The notes under the pieces are model-generated. The model worked only from the letters and a program-made list of their open reading frames with translations. It did no database searches and was not told the DNA's origin. 64,000 bases of DNA from Talpa occidentalis (lineage: Eukaryota; Chordata; Mammalia; Eulipotyphla; Talpidae): contig NW_023603184.1 in assembly GCF_014898055.3 (NCBI RefSeq), positions 107,746,615 through 107,810,614 on the forward strand, given 5' to 3'. A program made the position numbers and the translations under genes. Below, one piece after another: positions 53,441-64,000 of this stretch (position 1 is the first letter of the stretch; the number at the start of each line of letters is the position of its first letter).

Positions 53441-54947
53441 CTAAAAAAAATAAGATGTCAGAAGTCAATAACTTAAGGTTTTCCAGAAACCAATAGTTTT
53501 ATTGAAATATTTTATTTTTTTCTTATGTGTTGATGGCAACAAGAGGCTCCGCACATTGTTACAAAATATTCAGAAAGATCTTGGACTAGAATGCAGAGAA
53601 CTTCTTGAAGCAAGATAAAATATGGACTGTGTATTACATCTTTATGGATTTTATGCCTCCTAAGAGTTAAAGTTTTCAAGACATTAAGATTGAGGCTACA
53701 TGACATGATAAATAGAAGAGGTAGATATTTTCATTTTTGTATCACTTACTAAATGATTTACTAAATGAAAATCCTGTAAATGGTGTATTGTGGGAGGTTT
53801 CTTTCCTTGTTGCTGACCTCGATCATGACCCTTAATCAAAATTTGATTTGGCTCCTAGTATTCATGGATAAACAACACTTTTTAATTTTTAAATAAGATT
53901 TAGTTTCTCAGATTGCCTAGTGAGTGCTCATCCTTAGCCATAGACACTAGCAAAGAATGAATCATTCATTAAAATAGATTATTATTCCTGGCAAATATAA
54001 ATAGAAATCCAATTTATGGCTATTGATTCTTGTTCCTCTCTACCAGAAGTGATAAACTATGTTTAACCTCTTTCTTTAAGTTTAAAAAATACTTTTCTTT
54101 GTTACTGACACTGTGTTAGTCACAAAACCAGAAGATTTTTTTAAAATTGAATTTCTCCTGAGACTGAAAAATCACTCAAGTTTTGACACTGACAGTGGCA
54201 GATATTAAGGCATAAGCATGACAAAACCTTGAAAGTTCTCCAGTCGCGTTGACTTGGAATGGAAAAATGTAACTTTGGCATGTAGAATTCCCCCCCCCCC
54301 CATGGTGTTGGGAGAATTCTAGCAGCAATTCTAATTTACAGGAACTTTAGAATGTTCTAGGCATTCTGTTACCTGTTTAGTTAAGCAGTTTTGGGTCACA
54401 AACAGTACAATTTCCCTATTGAAATATTTGAGAGGGGCAATTCCCTGGCATATTCAAGAGCTCCTTATTGGTGAGCTCATTCCTTAGCTAAAATTAAAGA
54501 TATTCTAAATCATGCTTTTGTAAGCTAGTAGTAAAATTTAAACAGTAGTTAACATTATAGTTGTGAAAAAACACAAACTGTAATTTGCAACTTGACTATA
54601 AGCTAGTATCGTTTATTTCCATGTGTCTCACTAGAAATTGATTCCATTATTTTATTGTTACAGGTAGTACTAGCAAAACATGAAACATTCTGTTTGCAGT
54701 TAAAGATTAAGTGACTTATTTAGAAAAAAGACTTTTAAGAATCATATTCTATTTGCTTGATGATTTTCAGACTTTTAGGCACAAGTCTCACACATTAGTT
54801 AGATGACATTTAAGAACAAATAATTTACATTTTGAAGAGCAATTTAATATGTTGAGCACTAGAGGGCTAACGTGTTACATCAAACATTTTCCAGGTCTGC
54901 AATTGTTGAAACTGTATTTTGATGTTTAGGAAGATGATATGTAATAC
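53441..54947 (-). other. TTN: Intron w12-w13, 1.5 kb
   Basis: AT-rich, with a C-run at 54,291-54,301. No exon remnant is seen. Confidence 0.65.
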
Positions 54948-55031
54948 CTTCAATGCGTTTTGCTGGTGGTTTCTTTTCTTCAGGCTCTGGTAGCAACAGA
55001 GGGATTGGAGGAGCAACCACAGGGGGGATTT
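54948..55031 (-). CDS. TTN: TTN exon w12, 28 aa, start of PEVK
   Basis: Reads EIPPVVAPPIPLLLPEPEEK then KPPAKRIE. It is hydrophobic and proline-rich. The acceptor is TTTTTTCAG. Confidence 0.96.
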
Positions 55032-55286
55032 CTGAAAAAATAAATGCTATCATCATTACCATGGTTTTATTTCCTATTTTGAATTCTCACGCATTTCTTT
55101 CAGTACTTTTTAAAGGTATTCAAATGAAAACAGCATGTATTCACAGTTGCAACTACTCTTTTGTCTAGGTTTTTAATTACACAGTGAAGAAAGTGACATG
55201 GAAGGATCTATTCTGACTCAGTGCTATGGTTTGGCATAGGAATAGAGTATTGATGTGCCAAGCCCAGGTGTGGTGGTAGGACTTAC

Positions 55287-55346
55287 CTTCTGGAGGTACT
55301 GCCCTGATAGGCATGGTCGGGATTGGAACTCTTGAGTCAGGAATAT
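55287..55346 (-). CDS. TTN: TTN exon w11, 20 aa
   Basis: Reads DIPDSRVPIPTMPIRAVPPE. It matches the human linker after the N2A Ig domains as I recall it. The donor is GTAAGT. Confidence 0.96.
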
Positions 55347-55764
55347 CTGGAGAGGGACATTTAATGATGAGGGAAAGGAAGACATAGAGGAAAGGGAAAC
55401 AAATATTTATTAGACAATTAAGATGTGCCTGACTTGTCAGGCATTTACAGTAGTGGAATCTAACATATAGACAAAAAGGTATTAGGATTCTTTTGCATGC
55501 AACCACATAGGCAAGTTTATTCCCTGTGAAAATCTGCTTTGGTCAATGGCCACACCATTTGGCACAATACAGAATGTCAGTTGAATGAGACCTCTTTATA
55601 TCTAATTTTCCAAATTCACAAAGCCTACTACTTGTATTATTTTGTTGAAAATAATTTACTAAAAAAATAATAGTTTAAAACCTTTTAGTTGGCTTCTATC
55701 ATTTACAAAATTATATTGAATGTAGTATAAGCAAACATCTTTTTTTTTTTTTTAAAAAACTTAC
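55347..55764 (-). other. TTN: Intron w10-w11
   Basis: 418 bp. A T-run at 55,740-55,753 on the plus strand lies close to the w10 donor. Otherwise nothing is recognised. Confidence 0.6.
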
Positions 55765-55791
55765 CGGGAGGCTTCATTTCAAGTTTGATTT
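55765..55791 (-). CDS. TTN: TTN microexon w10, 9 aa
   Basis: A 27-bp exon reading EIKLEMKPP. It is supported by acceptor CTTTTGCAG, donor GTAAGT and the human match EIKLELKPP as I recall it. It is too short to be found by ORF length. Confidence 0.92.
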
Positions 55792-55886
55792 CTGCAAAAG
55801 AAAAAAGATATTTTTGGGGTTTAGAATTACCTGGGAAGGTCACTTTATTTCACAGATTGCAATGTAGTTTTAATGTGCTTTCTGAC

Positions 55887-55964
55887 CTTTAGTTGTTAAG
55901 TACAGCTCTGCTGTGCTTCTTGCTTCACCTCTTGGCTCTAGTCGAGCAATTACTGAATAAACAC
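55887..55964 (-). CDS. TTN: TTN exon w9, 26 aa, end of an Ig domain
   Basis: Reads GVYSVIARLEPRGEARSTAE then LYLTTK. It gives the F and G strands of the Ig started in w8; the usual F-strand Cys is Ser or Val here (VYSVIA). The donor is GTCAGA, a weaker site. Confidence 0.95.
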
Positions 55965-56172
55965 CTAAGGAAAAGAATCATCGAAATCTTGTTCTCACAC
56001 ATTTGTAAATAACACTCCATTATTTAAGTGTAGTATGCATTTATTTAGAATTATCTTCCCTAAAAATATATTCTGTATAGAATCACAAAGTATAGTTGTA
56101 AAGTAAGATAGAAATATATAGTAAAACATGGTTTCAATTATATATTCATAGGTACACTATCTATTAAAATAC

Positions 56173-56382
56173 CTTCATCATCGGGGGTCACATTGTGGAT
56201 AGTCATATAATGGCAGCGACCATCATTTCTGAAGTTGTACTTCTGGCTCTCAGTCAGTTCTGTTGGTCCTTTGTACCATGTCACAATGGCATCATCAAAG
56301 GACACTTCGCACTCGAAGGTGGCAGATTGATGCTCACTCACCACAATGTTCTGAATGCGCTTTGTAAACTGAATTGGTTCAG
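56173..56382 (-). CDS. TTN: TTN exon w8, 70 aa, first part of an Ig domain
   Basis: Starts AEPIQFTKRIQNIVVSEHQS, with FECEVSF (Cys) and VTWYKGP (Trp), and ends HNVTPDDE. The Ig is completed by w9. Confidence 0.96.
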
Positions 56383-58128
56383 CTGTTAAATACAAAGAGG
56401 GTTCAATGTTAGATTGCATGGGGAGGAGTTGCTGTCACTGTAATCTCAGATATTTAAAGTTCTCATCTTCTTTTAATCCAAGGGAAAATAGCAGAAATAG
56501 ACTGAAAATCTAAACCATGAAGAAAATGCTCTTCTTTGTATCAGTAACAAAAGAAATTTCCTAACACTTCATTGTATTCCTGCAGACTCAGTGTTAGAAA
56601 GTGCAAAGAAATCCTGGAGAATCTTTAAAATATTTTCATGAAGGCAGCAGTCAAAGGTCCTTACAACTCAAAAGTCAAAGCAAACTTAAAAAATGTTAAT
56701 GAAATGGGAGGTGGGGTTCAAAATAAGGAAATTTAATCTTAAGGTTATTATTTATTCCCTGTTGAAATTCTTTCCTCCATAAAATAATTTGGTGTTCAAA
56801 CTCAATAGGAAATGTACCTGTCTAATTTCAGAGGATTCACTTTTAAGAGTTTTGAAACCTGGTTTGTGAGTGTCTGTGGGCATGCACAAGGAGCCCACCC
56901 ACTGGAAATTGAAGGGGTGTTTAGGAGGCGCAGGAGCCGGAGTGGAGGCTCTTTCTGCAAAATTGTATCTTCAGATCAACGGATAACAGCATCATGGACA
57001 ACTTAGATGTGAGATGTACTTTGGTGAACTTTCTTTTTAAAGGATCATATCAGAAATATGCCATTATTTTTTAAAAGATAACTTTCAACTTTACTTGAAA
57101 CCATTTAAAGTTTTTGAAGTTTAAGTATTATCAGTCACTGAGTCAGAGATGCTGAAATGTCTATGTAAAGTAAAAGGTCCTTTAGTTGTACTTCAACATC
57201 TATAAATGGGCAACAGCAATGGTGGCAGATGCTGCCTGTAGCCAGAGTGTTGCTCACTGCACTCCAAGAATGGGGTCATAAGAGAGCGAATCCAATGAAA
57301 GGATTAGAAAGGAAATATTATTGTTCCTAAATCCTGAAATTTTACTTAATTTCAGATTCAGAAGGTTGGGATATAATCCTCAGAGGAGATACTTATTTTT
57401 GAAAGATAGTTGCTAATCACATTATCAAATTATTAATTATATCTATAAAGCTTCCTATACAATGAAATCAATTCTGATAATCAGCTCCTAGTCAGGGGAG
57501 ATAGCCATGAAATCTGGTTTTTCCAAGATTGCTTTCTAGGAATCAGAACCATGGACTTCAGTAAAATTCTGGAATTTAATAGAAAGTCATGTCTTAGAGT
57601 GAAAACCGCTTCTGGTAAAAAACCAAAACAAAACCCCAAAAAAACTATGTAGAAGAGCGCCTCCCTGGTGGTGCAGGGGTTAAAGACAGCACTATCAAGC
57701 TATCCAGCCACTGCAACACAAGTTTAATCCCCACCCACCCCCACTGGCCAGGGAGCAACCCACACAGTGCAGCAGACCTCTCCTCACTCTCCTGCTGGTT
57801 CCCTCGGCAGTGTATTTCAGTAGATCTAATTGATCTTCTCACCCTCTGCACCTCTGGCCTGTACCCCGGTTCTTGTGTGCATAAATAAATAAACCTTAAA
57901 AAATTATATAGAAGATTGGCATTTATGTGAATATTTCCCTTTTGGTTTTGTATGAATTTTGAAGTATAGGTGAAGTCTATGAGTGTGTATGTTGGGAAAT
58001 GAGGCAAGGGGGTTCTCTTGGGGTCTGTTTGATGGCTGTGGGCTGCAGGGGCCCTGCACACCACATCCCCTGCACACATCGTGCCCTGGCCTCCACTGTC
58101 ATAACTGCAGCTGGACTCTTTCACCCAC
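56383..58128 (-). other. TTN: Intron w7-w8, 1.7 kb
   Basis: Contains a SINE at 57,656-57,903. The remainder is unique, with no exon. Confidence 0.7.
57656..57903 (+). repeat. tRNA-derived SINE, long form
   Basis: Head GCGCCTCCCTGGTGGTGCAG, then CAGCAGACCTCTCCTCACTC, GCAGTGTATTTCAGTAGATC and an ATAAATAAATAAA tail. The flanks CTATGTAGAAG (57,645-57,655) and TTATATAGAAG (57,904-57,914) look like a decayed target duplication. Confidence 0.88.
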
Positions 58129-58389
58129 CTTCAATTCTGAGCTCTGCTGATGTTTCAAGGTCTTCGTATTTGCAGGTGTACTGCCCTTGGTCTTCTGCTC
58201 GGACATTTGCAATGGTCAGTTTGTGGACTTTGTGTTCCACTTCCGTTTTGTATCTCGGTTGGGGCTTAAGAATTCTGCCATTTCGGAACCATTCAGATTT
58301 TACATTTGGCACAGAAAATTGGCAAGTCATGGTGCAAGTCTGGCCTTCTTTCAAAGTAACATCCTGCAAATGTCGTTCCCAAGTAGGCT
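58129..58389 (-). CDS. TTN: TTN exon w7, 87 aa, Ig domain
   Basis: Starts EPTWERHLQDVTLKEGQTCT. It has MTCQFSV (Cys), KSEWFRNG (Trp) and EDQGQYTCKYED (F-strand Cys), and ends SAELRIE. It is a complete Ig of the N2A region in one exon. The donor is GTGGGT. Confidence 0.97.
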
Positions 58390-58490
58390 CTGTTCGAACA
58401 TACAATGCAAATTTATTCAATACCACACATAGATGTGCTCAACAGTAAATTAATTTGACACTTTTTTTTTATAAAACTTTCTGTACTTAC

Positions 58491-58758
58491 CAATTACAGT
58501 CAGTTTTGCACTAGCGATATGTGGACCACACACCAATCTATAATTGCCCTGATCTTTTAGTTGACAGTCTTTGACTCTGAGTGTGTGTCTATCACCATCG
58601 ATGCTTATTTCAAATTTGTCACTGGGCTCTAGTTTTTCAGTTCCTTTGTACCAAGAGAGCTTGATTTCTGGATAATTAATTTTAATGTCAATTTCAAACA
58701 CAGCATCATTATCTTTTAAAACTGTCTGATTTTCAATATCCTTGATCAGAGTGACAGG
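58491..58758 (-). CDS. TTN: TTN exon w6, 89 codons, Ig domain after N2A unique sequence
   Basis: Starts PVTLIKDIENQTVLKDNDAV in phase 0 and ends in phase 1, so it is the point where the exon phase changes. Ig marks are KLSWYKG (Trp) and KDQGNYRLVCGP. The B-strand Cys position reads VFEID. The domain binds next to the N2A signalling site. Confidence 0.97.
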
Positions 58759-58854
58759 CTAGAAAAATAAAGTATTAAAATATGTGAGTTGTTCCAACCC
58801 ATACATTTCCAACAATAAGTTGTTTATTTTATTATCAGAAAAATTTATTTTTAC

Positions 58855-58944
58855 CTCTGTCTGTGACAGCCTTTGCTGGATAAATGATACAAGTTCCTCA
58901 AATTCTTTTTCTTCTTTCTCTGACTTCTCTATTTCTTCAATTTC
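58855..58944 (-). CDS. TTN: TTN exon w5, 30 aa, N2A unique sequence (second part)
   Basis: Reads EIEEIEKSEKEEKEFEELVS then FIQQRLSQTE, phase 0 on both sides. It is predicted helical and highly charged. In known biology the N2A segment binds calpain-3 and ankyrin-repeat (MARP/CARP) proteins. Confidence 0.96.
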
Positions 58945-59146
58945 CTGAGGAGAAAAAAAATGAGTAGTATACATGACATAAAATTTGAATCAGAGGATGC
59001 ATTATTATGTTCAACTTTCATTCTTAATGTGGCTTAGGTTATATAAACTGATCTCATACAACTATAGAGTATGGAAATTCAAAGGCACATATTAGATGTT
59101 TCAAATGTGAATTTTTAAAGGTGATGCTGTATATAAAAGATCATAC

Positions 59147-59330
59147 CAATCTATGTGTCTCTTCTTCTTGACTTTGCTTTAGCAGTTCAAATGCTTGAAG
59201 AAGACCCCGGAAGTCAGTGATTCCATACATACGAGCATATTTTTCATATTCTTTAGGATCAACATTTTTAAGAAGTTCCATAATATCAATTTCTTCTTCT
59301 TCCCCAGATCCTTTCTTTAAACTTGGAGCC
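59147..59330 (-). CDS. TTN: TTN exon w4, N2A unique sequence (first part)
   Basis: Starts APSLKKGSGEEEEIDIMELL, then KNVDPKEYEKYARMYGITDF, ending KQSQEEETHRL. It begins with one base completing the codon of w3 (phase 2) and ends in phase 0. It is nearly the same as the human N2A signature as I recall it, except at its first few residues. This firmly places the window. Confidence 0.97.
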
Positions 59331-60266
59331 CTATGTGAATCAAAAAACAAACTTAAGTCATTTGTCTTCTACTTATTTTGAATTACCTATCACCATTCAA
59401 AGATTGGTGTCATTGAGTTTCTTTCTCACAGAGGAATATTTGTGTCTTTATTCAAGAAATAATTCTATCCTCAACTGTGAAATAAAAAAAAATGTGGGTT
59501 TGGTGATGGAGTGGATTAAGATTGGACAATTGTTACAAGGAGTTATTGGACAATTGTTACAAGGAGAAATTTGATCAAAGAGTTTAAGAAATACTCAAAA
59601 AGTAATAACAAAGAGTTTAAGAAAGGAAAGCATAACGGAAGAGTTTTGTAAGCTTTTCAAAGAGCCTAATCAAAGATCAAGGAAAAATAGCAGCAGTAAT
59701 GGGAAGCATTGGTAGAGATATGGAAATTAAAATTAGTAATTATGTTAAACATAAATTTATTGAAATTACGGGTAATTTTGGGAAATGTTTAAAATAGAAA
59801 ACCACCCAGTACATCAAAAATCATACCCAGAAAGAGACAAAGACAATAATTGAATATCTAGACATACACAACTTTCTGTAGAGGCTATAACTTTTTGTTT
59901 AAATTTTTAATAAAAAATTATCTTATTCTCAAAACCCTATCTTAACAAACCACTCACTTATATCCAAAGCATGTGTTAAAACTATGTTTTAACAAAATAT
60001 AGTTTGTGTTAAAATGCCGATGTGTTTATGCTCTTTCATAATCTGAAACTTGGAGGGGATGGCTCACCTATCCTTTTTTTTAATTGCGCAACATTGGTTT
60101 ATAACATTACATATGTTTCAGGTATACAGAATTTATAAATTAACACCAGAATATTGATTACCAAAAGTCTAGTTTCCATACTTCCCCAAACAATTGAGTG
60201 CATGCTTCTTGAGAGAGCTCTTTTGAGAATGGAAAATTACCAAGTGTAGTGCTTCATTGAACTTAC
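59331..60266 (-). other. TTN: Intron w3-w4
   Basis: 936 bp. A short old L1-like piece lies at about 60,070-60,180 (plus strand TATAACATTACATATGTTTC). A 23-bp direct repeat, TTGGACAATTGTTACAAGGA, occurs at about 59,522 and 59,547. Confidence 0.6.
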
Positions 60267-60552
60267 TTTTTCAGCATTGCTCTGAGATCTCCTTCAATTT
60301 TCTCTTGTTTCTTCCTTTCATCCACCTGTAAGTTAACATTACTTTCAATTTCCCCGTGTTTATTAAATGCAACACAGCGATATAATCCAGAATCAGTTTT
60401 TGTGGTGTCTCTAATCTCCAGCTTTGCCTCATCGCCTTTTTGGTGGATAAAAACGCGACCTCCTTGGTTCAGCTGTCTCCATTTCCCTTTTGTCCATTTA
60501 ACATTTGGGATTGGATCACCTCCAACTTTTGCAATGAATGTTGCAGTAGTTT
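60267..60552 (-). CDS. TTN: TTN exon w3, Ig domain of N2A region
   Basis: Starts TTATFIAKVGGDPIPNVKWT (after a split lysine). It has WTKGKWRQLNQGG and DSGLYRCVAFNKHGE, and ends KIEGDLRAMLKK. It enters in phase 1 and leaves in phase 2. The donor is GTAAGT and the acceptor TTCCTTAG. Confidence 0.97.
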
Positions 60553-60672
60553 CTAAGGAATGACAAAAACATATTAATGAAAAATTTAACTTTCCAAAAT
60601 TGCTTCTCTGAAATTAAGGCAGTAACAAAATGCCTAAAATAGATGGACATGTACTTTTCATGAAGTACTTAC

Positions 60673-60765
60673 TTTCTATGACTCTGATACTCTGAGGTTC
60701 TGATACAAAGAAGAGCTTCCCTTCTACTGCTGCTTTCTTAGCTGCTGGGGCCGCAGCTGGTTTAT
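60673..60765 (-). CDS. TTN: TTN exon w2, 31 aa linker
   Basis: Reads DKPAAAPAAKKAAVEGKLFF then VSEPQSIRVIE. This is an alanine-rich linker plus the first strand of the Ig in w3. The donor is GTAAGT. Confidence 0.96.
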
Positions 60766-60961
60766 CTAAAAAAACAAATTTACATGTTTTATTATCACAA
60801 TTAGCTTCAATGCAATAAATAATTCCCTATGCAAAAGAAGCTTTAAGAGCGTTGCAGCCTCACAAATATGCACTCTAGAGCTCACTTTATATGACAATAG
60901 ATTACAGAACTAGTTGAAGCTATTAGCAGCACTTTATCTTGTATTTCTACATTTTACTTTG

Positions 60962-61189
60962 TTTTTTAATGAATTTATTTACTTTTAAAATTGAGCTAAC
61001 GTGCAGCCCCCCCCACCTCCAGTCAGGTATGGCCACTGGAGCCCACCGCCACCAGATCACCCACAGTCCACCATCATTGTCCATTGTGCTTCCTTCCCTG
61101 TTCTCACCTGTCCCCCACCCTGGGCGACTTAGTTCTGTACTCAGCTTTCAAGGGTTAGTTTTTAAGTTTGTCTTTACTGCCCTTTAGTT
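60962..61189 (-). repeat. Probable L1 3' part, left of a nested SINE
   Basis: A GC-richer block with a C-run at about 61,008-61,015 (plus strand), in register with the L1 piece on the other side of the SINE. The assignment rests on position more than on sequence. Confidence 0.4.
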
Positions 61190-61196
61190 TTGTTTC

Positions 61197-61437
61197 TCTA
61201 GAACTGGGATATAGACCAGAGGTGTGAGGGGGTGAGAGGATTCACCAGAGGCAGAGTGGAGAAGCAGAACAGGTGGATCTACTGAATTGCACTGCTGAGG
61301 GGAGCAGGAGGCAAGTGAGGAGAGGTCTGCTGTGCCATGTGGGTTAGTTTCCTGGCTAGGGATCGAATTCATGCCATAGTGGCTGGTGATAGCTTGATAG
61401 CGCTGAGACTTTAACCCCTGTACTACCAAGGAGGCCC
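61197..61437 (-). repeat. tRNA-derived SINE, nested in L1
   Basis: Minus-strand head GGGCCTCCTTGGTAGTACAG. Plus-strand body phrases GTGAGAGGATTCACCAGAG and GAGGAGAGGTCTGCTGTGCC match the other long-form copies, with more differences. Confidence 0.85.
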
Positions 61438-61740
61438 TCCTTCTGATTTCTTTCACATAGCATAATCCCTTCCAGCTCCAACCATGTTGCTGTAAGTGGC
61501 ATGAATTTATCTCCTTTTGATTGCCATAGCACTGTATGTATATATTACATCTTCCTAATTCACTCATCTGTTTTGGGGCACTTAGGTTAGTTCCATAATT
61601 TGACTATTGTAAACAGAGTTCCAATAAATACAGGAGTGCAAGTCTCCTTTCAAATTAGTATTTTTGAATTTTTCAGGTAGATGCCTGGAGTGGAATTACT
61701 GGGTCATATCGCAGATCTGTTTTTATAGGTTTGACTTTGT
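61438..61740 (-). repeat. L1 ORF2 3' fragment
   Basis: The plus strand carries antisense L1 phrases: CCATGTTGCTGTAAGTGGCA, CCATAGCACTGTATGTATAT, GACTATTGTAAACAGAGTTC and GGAATTACTGGGTCATAT. It is decayed, with no ORF. Confidence 0.8.
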
Positions 61741-62132
61741 TATATAGAGTTCCTCTAAGACTAAGACATTAAGCTACCTTATACCGCATTATTACAGTAT
61801 CATTTTTTGAATTTCATTTAATTACACTTTCTTGGGTATGGTGAAAAGAGGCCCAAGAAATATGATGGTGAACTAGGGGTAGTTTTAGGCATTTACATTA
61901 GTTATTGCATTTTAGTAGTTATTGCATTTACATTAAACTACAATAGTAGTTATTGCATTTATATTAAATTGCCAAATATTTCAATTATAATAAGGAGGCT
62001 GCAAATTGAAAGCTGTTATTTCTAAAAACCAAATTATATTCTTATTTAAAACTGCCATAAGCAAATAAACTCGAGCAGTTGACTTTATCTGAATAATACT
62101 TTTGAGGTAGGTGTAGTTTGAAGTGTCTGTAC

Positions 62133-62420
62133 CTTTAATGGTCACTTTTGATTTGGAAGTGTCACTTCCAGCCACATTTGAAGCTTTACACACATAATCT
62201 CCTGAATCTGCTTTAGCAACATCCTTGAGTTCCAGCACAGCGGTCCCGTTAGCAAAGCTGAAGCTGCATCTGTCTGAAGGCTTTATTTCCCTGCCAGCTT
62301 TCAACCACTGGATCCTGATGGGCTCTGATCCTTGGACGTGGCAACTGAGTTGCACGAATTCCCCTTCACTCACAGTTACTGGAGAAAGGTGCTGATCGAA
62401 CACAGGTGGCTTCTTAGGTT
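62133..62420 (-). CDS. TTN: TTN exon w1, 96 aa, Ig domain of N2A region
   Basis: Starts EPKKPPVFDQHLSPVTVSEG. It has VQLSCHVQG (Cys), IRIQWLKAG (Trp) and ADSGDYVCKASNVAG (F strand), and ends SKSKVTIK. It is a complete Ig in one exon, phase 1 at both ends. The donor is GTACAG and the acceptor TTCCAG. Confidence 0.97.
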
Positions 62421-64000
62421 CTGGAATTAAAAAAGGTATTTTCATGAGAAACATAAAAGAGGAAAAAGTATAAAATGATGGAAAAGAAATAAATTTTCCC
62501 TTTAACAGGTCATATTGGTTGCTGTAGTAAAATGGGATCACATGCCTGATTCCTCTATGAAGGCAATAGACATATTTGTTGGATAAAAAAAGATAAATGT
62601 TTAAAAATAAGCAAAGAACAGATGCCATGCTACCCATAAATCACCCAAGCATCTGTGTCCTCATTAAGCACTGCAAACATTGCACTGGCATTTACCAGAA
62701 ACTTCTGTGCCACATAGCATACTACTGATTTTCCTTAACCTGCTTCTGGCTGTATTTTCACTGAACCCTAAAAACTAAGAGCTTAGTAGGGAATTCTGCT
62801 CACGTAGAAAAGCAATTATTGAAACCCTCTGGGAAAGAAAGCCAACATTTGTGTAATCTATGAGCCCCCATCTTGATATGTAATTTTCTCCGATGTTCAT
62901 CTTTAGCTATTTAGTACAGTTATAGGATTGTTTAAAATTCAAAGGAATTAGGAACTGAAGCTCAGTGTTCAACTGAAAACCAATGAAGATGATACAAATA
63001 ACATGACAGGAAGGCCATGTACAACTCAGGCTTATGTAGTGATTTTATTCAATGATTCTGAGACCTAGACACAAGAATAAAGCAAAATGCATGATTGTAA
63101 AGTATAAAATTTGTGATATCTAGTCTTTTAAAATATTTTATAAATAACCTCAGGATTCTATAGAAAGTGTTTATCTACTCAATGACAAAACTATCAAAGA
63201 TTTAAGTCATGAATATGTCACTGTTAAGAATACATTTTTCATTTTACTAAATGCATTCTAAAACTAAGTGTATTTAAAACCCATTAAAGGAGTGATGAAA
63301 TTTATATTTTAAGTTAATTCAATAAAGTAGCTTATTAATGATATTCATCTTTTAATGATATTAACTTATTATCAGTGCATCTGGGAAAGGACAACTAGAT
63401 CATCAGAGATGGTAATTAATTCCAAGCTACTTGAAAATGTTACTTTGTGAAGTCATTTTGATGAGTCTGCACCATAGTTATCTGGATGAAGTGAGATCTT
63501 CATAAACAATAGTCATTTCATTGCCACAGCCATAAATATGCACCTTAATGTATCTTCCATAATGATAACCAATATCTTTCTACACACCTTATTTCTTTTT
63601 TGGCAAATTTTATCCTTTTGTATGAAGGCTTTATGATTAATATTCATTTTCAGGTTAAAAGCTTTGGACAACATATGTCAAATAATAATCCTTTAGAAAT
63701 ACAGTTAGAAAAGAGAATGTTTAGAATGTGATATAATTTATAATAAGCCAAGTTATGCAATATTCAATGATGAAATTTAAAATTTAAAAAATAAATGTGC
63801 TTCATAAAATTTATATGTCACTTGTGCATGAATTTCAGAGCAGGCACAGACTTCTAATTGCCTGAGAGAATTATAGGATTTGATTTACAAGCTAAGATTT
63901 TAGTCTATTGTGGCTTACTTTGCTGGGCTAAGCAATTGAATTACAAACTATATATATAATATATATATAATTAGTAAACATATATAGAATCACTTCAAGA
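62421..64000 (-). other. TTN: Intron upstream of w1
   Basis: 1.58 kb of AT-rich sequence that continues past the window. It ends with a (TA)n tract near 63,947-63,970. No further exon is seen. Confidence 0.65.

Larger units (their letters stand above)
60766..62132 (-). other. TTN: Intron w1-w2, 1.4 kb
   Basis: Largely made of an L1 3' fragment interrupted by a SINE (see separate entries). Confidence 0.75.
1..64000 (-). other. TTN: TTN (titin) gene, N2A to distal PEVK and following Ig segment (partial)
   Basis: Titin is the giant sarcomeric spring protein that runs from Z-disc to M-band; this part lies in the extensible I-band. The minus strand encodes N2A-type Ig domains, the N2A unique sequence, then about 95 short exons rich in P, E, V and K, then I-band Ig domains, in the same order as human titin as I recall it. 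Exons were placed by AG acceptor, GT donor, open frame and phase. From w7 on, every intron interrupts after the first base of a codon, so an exon reads (G)TG CCT GAA ... AAA G. PEVK exons are known to be regulated by splicing (RBM20 in muscle), which sets passive stiffness. The gene continues beyond both window ends. Introns of 300-900 bp that have no entry of their own show only AT-rich unique sequence to my reading. Confidence 0.98.

Noticed and set aside
57645..58124. 159-aa minus-strand ORF
   Set aside because: It runs through a SINE and intron sequence and has no splice or family support. The real exon w7 starts at 58,129.
61184..61567. 127-aa minus-strand ORF
   Set aside because: It lies across a nested SINE and a decayed L1, so the open frame is incidental.
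1..64000. CRISPR arrays, operons, bacterial promoters, phage or viral genes
   Set aside because: The window is a mammalian nuclear gene. The regular repeats are exons of a structural protein and the mobile elements are SINE, LINE and DNA-transposon-like sequences.

Overview
This window is a piece of one vertebrate gene: titin (TTN), read on the minus strand, so transcription runs from high to low coordinates. It is mammalian genomic DNA. The introns carry MIR, L2 and L1 remnants and at least eight copies of a young-looking tRNA-headed SINE (head like GGCCTCCCTGGTGGCGCAG, several with clear target-site duplications). The SINE suggests a laurasiatherian placental mammal, perhaps a bat, but I cannot name the family or species from sequence alone. 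I can place 107 exons, labelled w1 (62,133-62,420) to w107 (22-300) in transcript order. No other gene is supported.

Layout in transcript order. (1) 62,420-55,887: the N2A region. It has an Ig domain (w1), a short linker (w2), an Ig (w3), the N2A unique sequence (w4-w5), and further Ig domains (w6, w7, w8+w9). (2) 55,791-52,336: short proline-rich entry exons (w10-w14). (3) 51,216-27,061: the first part of the PEVK spring. About 28-residue VPEVPKK...PPAK exons alternate with large glutamate-rich exons (w15, w28, w36, w41, w47, w57). (4) 26,213-8,417: the second part of the PEVK, including a very exon-dense stretch at 19.2-13.4 kb, a local duplication and several dead exons. (5) 6,579-478: the C-terminal PEVK exons that are retained in short isoforms (w100-w105), joined in w106 to an Ig domain. 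w107 is the next I-band Ig. From w7 onward the introns are phase 1, so most exons can be skipped or duplicated without breaking the frame. This is the known basis of titin spring-length variation.

The core is well-described biology, not a new system. The parts worth a second look are lineage features of the PEVK: a 2.26-kb local duplication with a 4-versus-1 difference in a mini-exon ladder, a hybrid exon, a triple heptapeptide inside one exon, an 83-bp frame-breaking exon, an exon whose acceptor AG is lost but which has an in-frame backup AG, and a graveyard of dead PEVK exons, one of them split by an L1. There is also an unclassified 425-bp element with long terminal inverted repeats.
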